Assembly (NCBI RefSeq): GCF_000222305.1
Contig: NC_015921.1
Location: forward strand, 682,001 to 746,000
Origin: Borreliella bissettiae DN127
GTDB taxonomy: Bacteria > Spirochaetota > Spirochaetia > Borreliales > Borreliaceae
Direction of reading: 5' to 3'
DNA length: 64,000 nt
Below are positions 1-11,191 of this stretch, one piece after another. How positions within the stretch are numbered: the stretch's first letter is position 1; each line of letters starts with the position of its first letter. The notes beneath the pieces are model-generated. The model saw only the letters and a list, made by a program, of their open reading frames with translations. It did not search any database and was not told where the DNA came from. A program made the translations under genes and the position numbers.

Positions 1-537
1 GCCCCTATTCTTTATGTTATTCATGCTACATTTGATGGATTTGCTTTTATGTTGGCGCATATTCTTCAAATTACAATAGGTCAGACGTTTTCTGGGGGGT
101 TTATTGATTTTATTCTTTTTGGTGTTTTGCAGGGAAATTCAAGAACTAATTGGCTTTTGGTGCCAGTTGTAGGCATTGTTTGGTTTTTCCTTTACTACTT
201 TACTTTTTTATTTTTAATAAAAAAGTTTGATTTTAAAACTCCTGGTAGAACGCAAGATGTAATTTCTGAAGAGCCTTCAAGCACTAAGAGTGAATTTGAG
301 GAAAATTATGCTACTAAGGTTATTCTCGGGCTTGGTGGTGCTTCAAATATTGTTGAGCTTGATTGTTGTGCAACTAGGCTAAGAATTACAGTAAGAGATG
401 TTTTTAAAGTTTCTGAAAAAATTTTAAAAAAAACGGGTTCTAAAGGAGTAATTATTAAAGGCAATGGGGTTCAGGTAGTTTACGGACCAGGCGTTAGTGT
501 TCTTAAGAATGAAATAGAAGAATTACTAGAGGATTAA
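1..537 (+). CDS. ptsG: PTS glucose-type transporter EIIC-EIIB, C-terminal part (5' truncated)
   Basis: The gene enters from before base 1, in frame with base 1; the first internal Met is at 49. What remains is the end of the membrane EIIC domain (hydrophobic segment at about 165-225), an acidic/serine linker, and a complete EIIB domain. The phosphorylated cysteine lies in the motif VELDCCATRLRI, matching the IIB signature in which the Cys is phosphorylated by IIA and passes phosphate to the incoming sugar. The family imports and phosphorylates glucose, N-acetylglucosamine or maltose; the specificity is not decidable from this fragment, and glucose is assigned from the known Borrelia gene at this locus. 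The gene ends at an inverted repeat shared with the convergent lipase gene. Confidence 0.9.
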   Translation, partial: APILYVIHATFDGFAFMLAHILQITIGQTFSGGFIDFILFGVLQGNSRTNWLLVPVVGIVWFFLYYFTFLFLIKKFDFKTPGRTQDVISEEPSSTKSEFEENYATKVILGLGGASNIVELDCCATRLRITVRDVFKVSEKILKKTGSKGVIIKGNGVQVVYGPGVSVLKNEIEELLED

Positions 538-543
538 TTTTTT

Positions 544-576
544 AACAAGTAATAGCCTTAAGGCTAATTACTTGTT
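544..576. terminator. Bidirectional hairpin between ptsG and the lipase gene
   Basis: The left arm (544-557) pairs with the right arm (562-576) to give a 14-bp stem with one bulged A (567) and a TTAA loop. It begins 6 bases after the ptsG stop and covers the stop codon of the convergent lipase gene. Neither side has a long U-tract, so efficiency is uncertain, but its position between two converging genes fits a shared terminator. Confidence 0.55.
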
Positions 577-1551
577 AATCTTGTTTATGAAATCAACTGC
601 ATACTTTGTAAAGTATGATGTATTTTGGGCACTTTTGTAGCTTTGGTTTCCAATAGGTACGTGTGCGTGAGAATTTTCAAGAAGTATAATAGGAATATCT
701 TTTTTTTCACCCCCATAATTTTTTATAAATTCGTTTATTTTTATTGGGTCTACTGTATGATCATTGGGTGTGTGGGCTATTATTAAAGGTATTTTTATTT
801 CATCGAAATTATATGAATTTAATAATGTGACAAGGCCCATCATTGCAATAACTGCATCCACATGTTGTACTTTTGAAGAGTGGCTATTTATACTCATATG
901 TTCTTTTCGTTTATACTCTTTTGTTTCAAATTTATTGTAACCACCTGTTATAAGATATGCAATTTGTCTTCCCCAGGGATAGTAAACGATATTTGTTCTT
1001 TTGTCATAAGGGAATATGTTAGGAGAAATTAATACCACCGAGTTTATTTCATTTGGATAGTTTGCTAAGGCCCAGATGCTGGCAGCACCCCCATTAGAGG
1101 TCCCAATTAATATTAATTTATCACCTATTAATTTGCCAATGTTAATAGCCTCATCAATGTCTTTCAGCCAATCTTGGGTAGTTATTCCCCGAAATGCATT
1201 TTTATTGTTAATTCCGTGTCCTTTAAGTCTTGTAAAAAAAATATTTGCATTAAGAGCTTTTGCAATATTATTCGGAACCGGATAAATTTCATTTTTTGAT
1301 GCTCCAAATCCATGAATATAGACCACAGAATATGAAGTTTTTTGGGCTTTTTCTTTATACCAGATTATTTCTTTTTTTGTATTGTTTTCTAAATTAAATT
1401 GCAATTCTTCTTTTAATAAGTAACTGTCAATTTCTTCTATGTTTTTAGGAATTGTTTTTTTTAAAAATTCATTTTTAAATTTTATTCTAGGACTAACTAA
1501 TATTAAGAGCAATAAGAATATAAGTATAAAAATGATATTTTTTATATTCAT
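568..1551 (-). CDS. Membrane-anchored alpha/beta hydrolase (lipase)
   Basis: A 327-residue protein starting with one hydrophobic segment (about residues 4-22), an N-terminal anchor or uncleaved signal. The alpha/beta-hydrolase core is clear: an oxyanion-hole motif YIHGFG, the nucleophile elbow GTSNGG (catalytic Ser), and candidate acid and His in TPNDHT and ENSHAHVP near the C-terminus. This fits an esterase/lipase facing the periplasm or surface. The homologue at this Borrelia locus has been reported to be a lipase with haemolytic activity; that is recalled knowledge. Its ATG overlaps the stop of bosR by 4 bases, so the two are probably translationally coupled. Confidence 0.88.
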   Translation of the reverse strand: MNIKNIIFILIFLLLLILVSPRIKFKNEFLKKTIPKNIEEIDSYLLKEELQFNLENNTKKEIIWYKEKAQKTSYSVVYIHGFGASKNEIYPVPNNIAKALNANIFFTRLKGHGINNKNAFRGITTQDWLKDIDEAINIGKLIGDKLILIGTSNGGAASIWALANYPNEINSVVLISPNIFPYDKRTNIVYYPWGRQIAYLITGGYNKFETKEYKRKEHMSINSHSSKVQHVDAVIAMMGLVTLLNSYNFDEIKIPLIIAHTPNDHTVDPIKINEFIKNYGGEKKDIPIILLENSHAHVPIGNQSYKSAQNTSYFTKYAVDFINKINK

Positions 1552-2078
1552 AAAGTGATTCCCTTGTTCTCTGGTGGGATATTGTTGTTGTTATGGATAT
1601 CTTTTTTGTAGCAATTATTGCAATGCCCTGAGTAAATTATTTCAATAGATTTTGTTTCCCAGTTTTCTCCAAGCTTGTCTTTCAAAATATCTTTAATATC
1701 GTCAAGTTGAATAGGGTGGACTTGATTGCATTTGTTGCATTTAAAGTGAGCTATTGTGGAAGCCAAGCTTAGATAAAATTTTGTTTCTTTTTGATCAGTA
1801 GTTTTTATGTCTTTTAGTATATTTCTTTCTTTTAGAATATTTAATGTGTTATATACTGTTGCTTTTGACAGGCTTGGAATTTCTTTTATAAGTTTATTAT
1901 AAACTTCTTTTGCTGTAAAGTATTCTTTTGGGTTTGATGCTATGTAGAGAATGATTCTGTTTCTCGAATGAGATGCTTTCATTCCTAATTCTGATGTTAA
2001 ATTTTTCAATAATACAGGATCGTTTGTAATACCGACTTTTTCCAATGCGGAATGGACGTCTATTATGTTATCGTTCAT
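1548..2078 (-). CDS. bosR: Fur/PerR-family regulator BosR
   Basis: A 176-residue Fur-family protein. The N-terminal winged helix contains the recognition-helix stretch SKATVYNTLN (about 71-80). The structural zinc ligands are two CxxC pairs (C114/C117 and C153/C156), as in PerR-type proteins. Residue 39 is Arg, a position reported as important for DNA binding in Borrelia BosR. BosR is known to activate rpoS-dependent infection genes and to respond to oxidative stress or metals. It is the middle gene of a leftward operon with the upstream orphan gene and the downstream lipase; no clear Fur-box palindrome was seen upstream. Confidence 0.95.
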   Translation of the reverse strand: MNDNIIDVHSALEKVGITNDPVLLKNLTSELGMKASHSRNRIILYIASNPKEYFTAKEVYNKLIKEIPSLSKATVYNTLNILKERNILKDIKTTDQKETKFYLSLASTIAHFKCNKCNQVHPIQLDDIKDILKDKLGENWETKSIEIIYSGHCNNCYKKDIHNNNNIPPENKGITL

Positions 2079-2176
2079 ATTATTATACCTTTTTGTTTAA
2101 ATTAAAGATTAAATACTTTTTATGTTTTTCTTAAGATAATTTTATACCCAGTTATTAATATTTTACTACTTATTAT

Positions 2177-3865
2177 TTATTTATTTTCATATTTTTTTAT
2201 ATTAGTATAAAAAATTAAATTTTTTATTTTTGAATTCAGTTTTATTTTGTTATCAAAATTATTATTTAATGGTAGTATCATTAAATTTAGCGTTTGAGAG
2301 TAATTTATTACATCTTGGATCTTGACTGTGTTATAAGAACCTCCTATATTTAAAATTAACCATTTTTTAGAATTTATTTTTTCAATTTTATAATTAATTG
2401 TATGAATAATATGTTTTTCAACATTTAAAAAGCTTATAAAAAAATTGCTGTTTTTATCATTTCCTTTAGATATCAAAAATTCTGTACCATTAATGTAGCC
2501 TTTAGGATTGTTTTTAGTTATTATTATTTTTTCATAAGTATCAAGATCGCTGTATTTTGCTGTTATTTTTAAATTAGTGCCTTTTGCAATTTCAAATACA
2601 GGGATTTCAAGAGCCGAATATTCAAGAAGATAATCAGGATTGCATTTTTTTAATGTTTTTTTATCCAGATCTATTTTAGAGGGCCATTTTATTTTGATCG
2701 ATATAAAGAAGCTAGAGATAGTCTCATCTATAAAAAAATCAATTGTTGAATTTTTAGCAGAGTTGAAAGCCAAATATTGTTTTATTCCTAAAATTTTTTC
2801 ATTTGAGAATGAAAATGAGCTTTGAATGGATGCTTCTTTTATTAATTCTTTTTTTGATGAAACCTTAAAATAGGTTCTAGATGTATTTAGAAATTCAACT
2901 TTTTTATCTTTAAATTTTATTTTATTTAATTTTCCATTTTCGAATTTGATATTGTATTGATCGTGAGATAATGTGAAATTTCCTTCCATATTGTATTCTA
3001 AATTCTTAGGCACAATTGATTCTGAATTTTTTACAATTTCATCTTGGTGCTTATGTATTAAAAATTCTCTTAAGCTTTTTTCGTTAATTTGATAATCTTT
3101 AAGTCTTTTGTTTTGAAAATTTATTATTGGTTCTTGCTCTTTAAGAGAGTTGAATTTTGGAATCTCTAGTAGTTCAGTAGTAAGCTTGGATCCTTCTAGA
3201 TTTTGTATCTTAATGCTATGTAAACTGTTTTCTAGGACTTTTAAATAAAGTAAAAAATTTTTTAATTCTTGATTATCATAAGTTTCTTTGATTTCATAAA
3301 AATAAATAAGAGTTTCTACGTTGCTTTTTGGAGAATCTATTTTTTGTACTTCATATAAATACTGGCAGTTATTTTTATAAAAAATTAAGTAATTTTTATT
3401 ATTTTTGCTCTTTCTTATTCCTTCTGTATAATTGAAATTAAGCTTTCTGTAAAGCTCAGTTACCTTTTTTCTAAACTTTTCTATGTTGTATATATAAAAC
3501 ATAATAGGCTTATTTTGAAATATGTCTTTATATCCACTTTTGAATGGATTTTTTAGTGCCCAATACAAATCTAAATGTATCTCATCGTGCAGCATGTATT
3601 CATGAGGGCTTCCACTGTAAGTTCCAGGCATATATATATCTGTATTGGTTTTGAATCTTTCAAAAAGCCAGTTATTTAATTCCTCGTGTTCTCTTAAAAT
3701 TTCAAAAAAGTATGTTGGGAATGTCCAATGTATTTTGTAAGCTAGCTTTTTGTGTTCAATCAAATATTTTATATTTGATATTATTGATAAAAGGTTATCT
3801 TCTGAAAATTTAGTTATTGAAATAATAATAATATAGGTTTTCAATTTTTTTAGCTTTCTAAACAT
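2177..3865 (-). CDS. Conserved hypothetical protein upstream of bosR
   Basis: A 562-residue protein I cannot assign. I recall that the gene at this position has been labelled a putative serine/threonine kinase, but I see no glycine-rich loop, HRD or DFG motif. The N-terminal third (roughly residues 10-110), with a segment containing MPGTYSGSPHEY, has a weak look of the catalytic barrel of GH57/GH38-like glycosidases or polysaccharide deacetylases; the rest looks beta-rich. That is inference only. There is no clear signal peptide. It lies 98 bases upstream of bosR in the same direction and is probably its operon leader. Confidence 0.75.
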   Translation of the reverse strand: MFRKLKKLKTYIIIISITKFSEDNLLSIISNIKYLIEHKKLAYKIHWTFPTYFFEILREHEELNNWLFERFKTNTDIYMPGTYSGSPHEYMLHDEIHLDLYWALKNPFKSGYKDIFQNKPIMFYIYNIEKFRKKVTELYRKLNFNYTEGIRKSKNNKNYLIFYKNNCQYLYEVQKIDSPKSNVETLIYFYEIKETYDNQELKNFLLYLKVLENSLHSIKIQNLEGSKLTTELLEIPKFNSLKEQEPIINFQNKRLKDYQINEKSLREFLIHKHQDEIVKNSESIVPKNLEYNMEGNFTLSHDQYNIKFENGKLNKIKFKDKKVEFLNTSRTYFKVSSKKELIKEASIQSSFSFSNEKILGIKQYLAFNSAKNSTIDFFIDETISSFFISIKIKWPSKIDLDKKTLKKCNPDYLLEYSALEIPVFEIAKGTNLKITAKYSDLDTYEKIIITKNNPKGYINGTEFLISKGNDKNSNFFISFLNVEKHIIHTINYKIEKINSKKWLILNIGGSYNTVKIQDVINYSQTLNLMILPLNNNFDNKIKLNSKIKNLIFYTNIKKYENK

Positions 3866-4002
3866 AAATTCTTTGTCTTTATAATATAAAGATTAGTTAA
3901 TATTTACATTATATAATAAAAATTTGTGCTGGTTTTGTATATTTTATATTTTTTAATGTATGGAAGTAATACTCTATAGCGAATGTATTAAGTTTATGTT
4001 AA

Positions 4003-5694
<1,692 letters not shown>

Positions 5695-5700
5695 AAAAGC

Positions 5701-5732
5701 TTCACCGGCAAACTTGTGTTTTTGCCGGTGAA
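5701..5732 (+). terminator. Perfect 12-bp hairpin after groEL
   Basis: Arms 5701-5712 (TTCACCGGCAAA) and 5721-5732 (TTTGCCGGTGAA) pair perfectly around an 8-base loop, followed by the T-rich run TATTTTATTATT. It begins 6 bases after the groEL stop. This is a strong intrinsic terminator or attenuator and is G+C-rich for this genome. It also rules out translation of the next gene from inside the hairpin. Confidence 0.85.
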
Positions 5733-5757
5733 TATTTTATTATTCAAAGGAATTATT

Positions 5758-6054
5758 TTGAGTGAGGATGAATTTGTTTTTTGTATAGGCTTTGATGGTT
5801 CAAAAGCAATAGTAGATAGGCAACTTTTAAGAGAAAATAAAGGTAAAAGCGTTAAAGAACTTTTTGAGCTTGGTCTTTACAGAAGCGCCTTTAGCAAGGC
5901 TCTTTATAGAAACGACGACGGTATTATTAATTATTTAATTGAAGAGTATAATAAAATAAGTAACTCTAATTATACCAAAAAAGACGATTTTAAGCTTTTA
6001 TTTGGAGTAGTTTATCCTGATGACATTAATAAGATAAAAGTGACATATATATAG
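5758..6054 (+). CDS. Small conserved hypothetical protein
   Basis: A 98-residue protein of unknown function. I chose the TTG at 5758 because AAAGGA lies 7-8 bases upstream (5746-5751); the open frame extends upstream to 5716, but that start lies in the loop of the groEL hairpin. The protein is acidic at the start, then mixed charge, with no signal peptide, membrane segment or known motif. It lies between groEL and yajC-secD-secF, and its stop is 13 bases before the yajC start, so it could be co-transcribed with the Sec genes. Confidence 0.7.
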   Translation: MSEDEFVFCIGFDGSKAIVDRQLLRENKGKSVKELFELGLYRSAFSKALYRNDDGIINYLIEEYNKISNSNYTKKDDFKLLFGVVYPDDINKIKVTYI

Positions 6055-6067
6055 TGTAGGAGGTTTT

Positions 6068-6385
6068 GTGTTTTTATTGCAAGAATTTAGCGGCAATAGT
6101 AGCTTTTTGCGAAGTTTGTTAGTTTTTGTGCCTGTTATTGCTATATTTTGGTTTTTGGTGATATCTCCCCAGCGTAAGGAGGAGAAGAATAAGAAAGAAA
6201 TGATAAAAAATCTGAAAAAAGGCGATAAGGTATTAACAGTAGGTGGAATTTTTGGAGTTGTGAAAAAATTAGGCGATACGGATGTTATTTTAGAACTAAG
6301 CCCAAATAACGAAGCAGTATTTATAAAAAACTCTATTGAGAAAGTTTTGTCTGAAAAAAATGAAGTTAAAAAAGGTGTTGTTTAA
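6068..6385 (+). CDS. yajC: Preprotein translocase accessory subunit YajC
   Basis: A 105-residue protein starting at GTG after AGGAGG. It has one N-terminal membrane segment (about residues 15-35) ending in ISPQRKEEKNKKE, the typical YajC signature. The compact basic domain that follows (KGDKVLTVGGIFGVV) is characteristic of the family. It associates with SecD-SecF in the inner membrane to assist Sec-dependent export, and precedes secD and secF in one operon. Confidence 0.95.
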   Translation: MFLLQEFSGNSSFLRSLLVFVPVIAIFWFLVISPQRKEEKNKKEMIKNLKKGDKVLTVGGIFGVVKKLGDTDVILELSPNNEAVFIKNSIEKVLSEKNEVKKGVV

Positions 6386-6445
6386 AGGTAAAATTAGAAC
6401 TGTTAGCTAATAATGGTATTTTTTAAAATTTTAAGGATTTGTATA

Positions 6446-8206
6446 ATGAAAAAAGGATCTAAGCTTATATTGATATTGTTGGTAACGTTTTTTGCATGTC
6501 TTTTAATATTTCCGACTTTAAAGTGGTATTTTTTAATGAGCATTGAAGATAAAAAAATAAGCTCATATTCGCAAGAGGCTTTAAGGGATTATTCTAAGAA
6601 AAAAGCTTTGGATGATCTTGTTAAGCTTAAGGAGCTGTATAACAAAGATCCCAACAGCAGCATTCCAACTAGTCTTTCTTATTTAATTCCAATAGCAAAA
6701 AATAATTATAAGTCTTCAATGAAAATTCCGCCTAATATTTTTACTGCTAAAACCTTGCGAGAAGGATTTTTGACCGATTCTGATATGGGAGAAGTAAGCT
6801 TAGAGATTTATAGATATTATGAGAACATAAAGAAGGGCAAAAGTAGAATAATACATCTTGGACTTGATTTGTCTGGGGGGATGAGCGTTACTATTTCTCT
6901 TGATTATTCAAGTGTTGAGAAAAAATTAGGTCGTTCTTTGACTTTTGCTGAGCGAGAGGATGCTATTTATCGAATAATGCAAATTCTTAAGGATCGAGTA
7001 GATAGATTCGGACTTACAGAGCCTAAAATTGTAAGAGAGGCTGGGGGAAATAAAATTTTCTTAGATATTCCTGGAGAAAAAGATGAGAGTAGAGTAGGCA
7101 CTCTTTTGAGCGGAAAAGGCAATTTGACTTTTTATGTGGTTGATGGTGAGTCTACATCTCTTTTGCATAGAAAGATATTAGAAGCGGGCTCTCTTTTTTC
7201 TATTCCCGAAATTCAGGCAAGCATGAACCTTCCAGATAGTAAACAAATTTTTCCTTGGTATGTTAAAGATTCTTATGGTGTGGATGATGAGTCATCAGTT
7301 CGTTATTATGTAGTTGATACGAGTCCTGAAAATTCATTTGATGGTGCTCACATTAAAGATGCTGGGGTTTCTAATGATCCCAGAACAGGTCGAGATACTG
7401 TTGCTTTTAGTCTTGATGTTGATGGAAGTGAAAAATTTTTTAAATTTACTCAAAAAAATGTTGGAAAGTCTTTGGCTGTTGTTATGGAAGGTAAAATTAA
7501 GTCTGTGGCAGGAATTGGCTATGCTATTACTGGGGGCAATGTTTCAATTCAAGGTGATTCTTTTGATAAAAAAGAGGCCTTAGATCTTGCTTTAGTGTTT
7601 AAAACCGCAGCTTTTCCAGTTGATATTAAAATAGATGATTTGAGAATAATAGGGCCTACTCTTGGTGCTAGGACTATTGATCTTGGTATTAAAGCTTCTG
7701 CGCTTGCTCTTTGTTTAGTTTTTTTGTTTATGTGTGTTTATTATGGTTTGAGTGGCGTTGTAGCTGGATTTTCACTTGTTATTTATAATGTATTTTTAAT
7801 TTTAGCAATATTGTCGGCCTTTAATTTTACTTTAACCTTAACAAGTATTGCGGGCCTTATTTTGACAATGGGTATGGCCGTTGATATAAATATAGTTATT
7901 TATGAGAGAATCAAAGAAGAAATTAGAGAAGGCAGAAAATTTGAAAATGCTTTTGAAGATGGCTTTAAAAAAGCATTTTTATCAATTATGGATGCAAATA
8001 TAACGACATTTATTGCGGTGCTTTTTTTAACTCTTCTTGGGACTGGGGTTATTCAAGGTTTTGCGTGGTCTCTTTCTGTTGGAATTGTGGCATCCCTTTT
8101 TAGTAGTTTGATTTTTTCAAGATTTATTTTGGAATTTATCATATCTGCTAGAAAAAGCAAATTTATAAGTATATCTTGGAGTTCAAAATATGCAAAGAGT
8201 AATTAA
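6446..8206 (+). CDS. secD: Protein translocase subunit SecD
   Basis: About 586 residues. I chose the ATG at 6446 (MKKGSK) because TAAGGA lies 8 bases upstream; an in-frame start at 6413 lacks one. It has an N-terminal membrane segment, a large periplasmic domain with the SecD signature LGLDLSGGM near residue 140, and a C-terminal group of membrane helices with GLILTMGMAVDINIVIYERI, the RND-type core motif. SecDF uses proton-motive force to pull exported proteins through after SecA. The reading frame overlaps secF by 17 bases. Confidence 0.97.
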   Translation: MKKGSKLILILLVTFFACLLIFPTLKWYFLMSIEDKKISSYSQEALRDYSKKKALDDLVKLKELYNKDPNSSIPTSLSYLIPIAKNNYKSSMKIPPNIFTAKTLREGFLTDSDMGEVSLEIYRYYENIKKGKSRIIHLGLDLSGGMSVTISLDYSSVEKKLGRSLTFAEREDAIYRIMQILKDRVDRFGLTEPKIVREAGGNKIFLDIPGEKDESRVGTLLSGKGNLTFYVVDGESTSLLHRKILEAGSLFSIPEIQASMNLPDSKQIFPWYVKDSYGVDDESSVRYYVVDTSPENSFDGAHIKDAGVSNDPRTGRDTVAFSLDVDGSEKFFKFTQKNVGKSLAVVMEGKIKSVAGIGYAITGGNVSIQGDSFDKKEALDLALVFKTAAFPVDIKIDDLRIIGPTLGARTIDLGIKASALALCLVFLFMCVYYGLSGVVAGFSLVIYNVFLILAILSAFNFTLTLTSIAGLILTMGMAVDINIVIYERIKEEIREGRKFENAFEDGFKKAFLSIMDANITTFIAVLFLTLLGTGVIQGFAWSLSVGIVASLFSSLIFSRFILEFIISARKSKFISISWSSKYAKSN

Positions 8207-9089
8207 TTTTTCAAAATATGGGAGCAATGTTTTAATTGTCAGTGTTGTTTTAATTTTGGTTGGGCTTATTTATACTTTTTTTTATCATGGTGGATACAAT
8301 TGGGGAATAGATTTTTCTTCTAGAGTTAATATTAATCTTTCAATAGAAAAATCAAATATTAAAGAAAATGAAATTAAAGAAATATTCTCTCCGATTTATA
8401 AGGCTTTAGATGTCAATAGCGTTTTTTCACCAAATGGGAATAAAAGCGAATTCTCTATTATGGTAAAGTCAGATATTATTGATTATGCTTTTAAAACAGA
8501 GGTTCAAAAAACAATACTAAATGAACTTAAAAAAAAATTTGATGCTAATATTGAAATTTTGGATTCTTATTTTATTGATTCAAGTTTTTCTTCTACTTTG
8601 AGAATTAGGTCAATATTTTTGGTATTAGGAACATTTATTCTGATTTTGATTTATATAACTTTAAGATTTAAACTAAGTTATGCCATTGCTTCCATACTTT
8701 CAATATTTCATGATATATTTTTTATAGTTGCTTTTTTGGGGGTATTTAGAATAGAGATTAATAGCTATATTATTGTGGCAATACTAACTATTATCGGATA
8801 TTCTTTAAACGACACAATAATTATTTTTGATAGAATTAGAGACAATGTTAAGCGATTAACCGACAACACATTTTTAAATGTATTAAATATAAGTATTAGT
8901 CAAACTTTGACAAGAACTATTTTGACGTCAGTTACAACATTTGTTGCAGTATTTTCTATTTATGTGTTTACTGAAGGGTCTATAAAAGATTTTTCTTTGG
9001 TATTTATGGTAGGGGTAATTGTTGGAACTTATTCTTCTGTATTCATAGCGTCTCCAATACTTTTAAATCTGTATAAAAAGATAAAGTAG
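8190..9089 (+). CDS. secF: Protein translocase subunit SecF
   Basis: A 299-residue SecF with an N-terminal membrane segment, the motif WGIDFSS after it, and five more predicted helices including IGYSLNDTIIIFDRIRDN, the family signature that pairs with SecD. It starts inside the secD 3' end, showing coupling. Length is near the usual 300-320 residues. Confidence 0.97.
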   Translation: MQRVINFSKYGSNVLIVSVVLILVGLIYTFFYHGGYNWGIDFSSRVNINLSIEKSNIKENEIKEIFSPIYKALDVNSVFSPNGNKSEFSIMVKSDIIDYAFKTEVQKTILNELKKKFDANIEILDSYFIDSSFSSTLRIRSIFLVLGTFILILIYITLRFKLSYAIASILSIFHDIFFIVAFLGVFRIEINSYIIVAILTIIGYSLNDTIIIFDRIRDNVKRLTDNTFLNVLNISISQTLTRTILTSVTTFVAVFSIYVFTEGSIKDFSLVFMVGVIVGTYSSVFIASPILLNLYKKIK

Positions 9090-9114
9090 AACTTAAATAA
9101 GATGATATTGCGGC

Positions 9115-10257
9115 ATGAAGTTTTTTGATTTTGGGTCATTAGGATTTTATAGATTTTTTGATTTTCAAAAATATCTTAATTTTAGTATTTTTAGGTATAG
9201 TTTAATAAATTATTATTCTTATCGAGAACAGTCAAGCCTTATTAACGATGCTAATTTGCTAAAAGATAAACTTGTATTTTTGGATAAAATTTATAGGGAT
9301 TTTAATCCCAGTATCGATAAATCTTGGGATGCCAATAAAGCTATTTTTTTGGATACTTTACTTATTATTAAAAATTTGATAAGAAAATATCATCCTAATT
9401 CCCAATTTTTGGACATTCATGAAGATGAATTGTTAGAAGATGTTTCCTGTTTTAATAAATTTTTAGACAAACTTAAATATTTAAATTTTAGAGTAGATCT
9501 TAAACAAAAAATTGAAAATTTTGAAAAAAAGAGCAAAGCACCATTTTCTTGCATAAGAATTGCCACATTTTTTATTCAAGAAGAATTTTTAGGTCGACTT
9601 AGTAATTCATTGGATTTTTTCTCCAATGAGGCTAATAGCAATAATTTAGATGTAATTAATAAAGAAATTAATGATTACTATGAAAAAGTAGAGCAAATTA
9701 AAAAAAGCAGCAATATTAAAGAAACTCATAAAAAATTCATTATAGATCACACAAAAGAGAGAATTGATAAAATTATGAAAGATCATAGTCTTGACATTTC
9801 TAAGCTGCTTATAAAAATTGCTTTGCTTGAAATTACAATTCAATGTTTTGATAGCTATTATTTGAATTTAATAGAAATTTTACAAATTCTTTTGTCTATT
9901 AATAATATAATTGAGATTGGTTTAAATGAATTGCCAGATGCTATTTTTAATGAGTGGAATGAGCTTATTTATTTGCGAAGAAAAGAGTTTCAAAAATTTG
10001 TTTTAATCTCCGATTATGTTTTCCAAAAAAGGATTGTATCTACTATAAATTCTGGAAATTGGAAATTTGCCTTTTTTACTCTTGCTCCCAGACAAGGGGA
10101 TGTTTTTCAGTTTTCAGTGGATATTGCTAAGAATTTTGATAATATTGAGGATGGAATCAAAGAATATGAATCTAAAATAAATAAATTTAATGAATATCGG
10201 TCGGGTTGGGAGGCAAATTTAAAAAATTTTGGTCATTTATTTTCAGAAACACTTTAG
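9115..10257 (+). CDS. Conserved hypothetical protein
   Basis: A 380-residue, mostly helical, lysine/asparagine-rich protein with no signal peptide, no membrane segment and no motif I recognise. Long helical stretches (about residues 165-230) may form coiled coil. It starts 25 bases after secF and could be the distal gene of the Sec operon. Its stop overlaps the stop of the convergent dnaJ-like gene by 4 bases. Function unknown. Confidence 0.75.
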   Translation: MKFFDFGSLGFYRFFDFQKYLNFSIFRYSLINYYSYREQSSLINDANLLKDKLVFLDKIYRDFNPSIDKSWDANKAIFLDTLLIIKNLIRKYHPNSQFLDIHEDELLEDVSCFNKFLDKLKYLNFRVDLKQKIENFEKKSKAPFSCIRIATFFIQEEFLGRLSNSLDFFSNEANSNNLDVINKEINDYYEKVEQIKKSSNIKETHKKFIIDHTKERIDKIMKDHSLDISKLLIKIALLEITIQCFDSYYLNLIEILQILLSINNIIEIGLNELPDAIFNEWNELIYLRRKEFQKFVLISDYVFQKRIVSTINSGNWKFAFFTLAPRQGDVFQFSVDIAKNFDNIEDGIKEYESKINKFNEYRSGWEANLKNFGHLFSETL

Positions 10258-11084
10258 CTGTATATTTCTTTTAATCTTTCGTAAATAGTTTTTACTTCAT
10301 TATTTATTATTTTTGGAATTTTTACTATCAAAGTCACTTTAAGATCCCTTTTTGAGCTGCTTCCAATTATGGGCATTCCTAATTCTTTTAAGTTCAGAAT
10401 TTCTCCATTTTTTGCATCCGAAGGGATTTTAAGTTTTATTTTTTTGCCCTCAATTGTTTCAAATAGCTTTTCACAACCTAAGGCTATTTCCCATGGGTAA
10501 ACCTCTATTGCTGTTTCTAAGGTTTTTCCACTCAGTTTAAAATTTTTATAACTTGATATATTAAATTTGACTATTAAGCTTCCTTTTGCTCCAGAAATGG
10601 GATTAATAGGGCCTTTGTTATTTATTTTTATTTTAGTTGTTTCTAATGTTCCTTTTGGGATTATTATTTCGATTTTTTTGTTGTTTATAAGTATTATTTT
10701 TTTACTTCCCATATAAGCATCATAAAGTGAAATATTTACAGTTATTTCTCTATCTGTTGTTTTTCTTGAAGATCCTCCAAAGATTTTGGAAAAAAAATCT
10801 AAATCTTCAAAATTGCCAAATCTTGTGCTGCTGAATTCTCTTTCAAAATGGTCGTTGTTGCCATTAAAATTGGTGCTACCCAAAGAGTCGTAATTTCTTT
10901 TTTTATCAGGAGAAGATAAAATTTCATAAGCCTCGTTTATTTCTTTAAACTTTTCTTCAGCTATTTTGTTTCCCTTGTTTTTGTCCGGGTGATATTTTAT
11001 TGCCAATTTTTTGTAAGCTTTTTTTATTTCTTCATTACTAGCATTTTTTTGTATTCCAAGTATATTGTAGTAGTCTTTGGTCAT
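10254..11084 (-). CDS. DnaJ-like co-chaperone (type II, CbpA-like)
   Basis: A 276-residue protein with an N-terminal J domain whose HPD triad is at residues 32-34, a short G/N/F linker, and a substrate-binding beta domain. The CxxCxGxG zinc-finger repeats of canonical DnaJ are absent, so this is a type II (CbpA/DnaJB1-like) member rather than main DnaJ. It would stimulate DnaK ATPase. It ends tail-to-tail with the preceding gene and is divergent from the HemW-like gene. Confidence 0.92.
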   Translation of the reverse strand: MTKDYYNILGIQKNASNEEIKKAYKKLAIKYHPDKNKGNKIAEEKFKEINEAYEILSSPDKKRNYDSLGSTNFNGNNDHFEREFSSTRFGNFEDLDFFSKIFGGSSRKTTDREITVNISLYDAYMGSKKIILINNKKIEIIIPKGTLETTKIKINNKGPINPISGAKGSLIVKFNISSYKNFKLSGKTLETAIEVYPWEIALGCEKLFETIEGKKIKLKIPSDAKNGEILNLKELGMPIIGSSSKRDLKVTLIVKIPKIINNEVKTIYERLKEIYS

Positions 11085-11191
11085 TAAAAATCTCCTTCAA
11101 ATCTCCCTTATTTATTATATTTTTTAAATATATTTTAATATTTGCACTTTATATATGTTATAATTAAACCCAAATTTTTAAAAGACCAATT

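Noticed and set aside
2177..3865. Serine/threonine kinase
   Set aside because: No glycine-rich loop, HRD or DFG motifs.
7314..7583. Frame of 89 codons inside secD
   Set aside because: Out-of-frame shadow with Leu-rich translation and no start signal; secD is intact.
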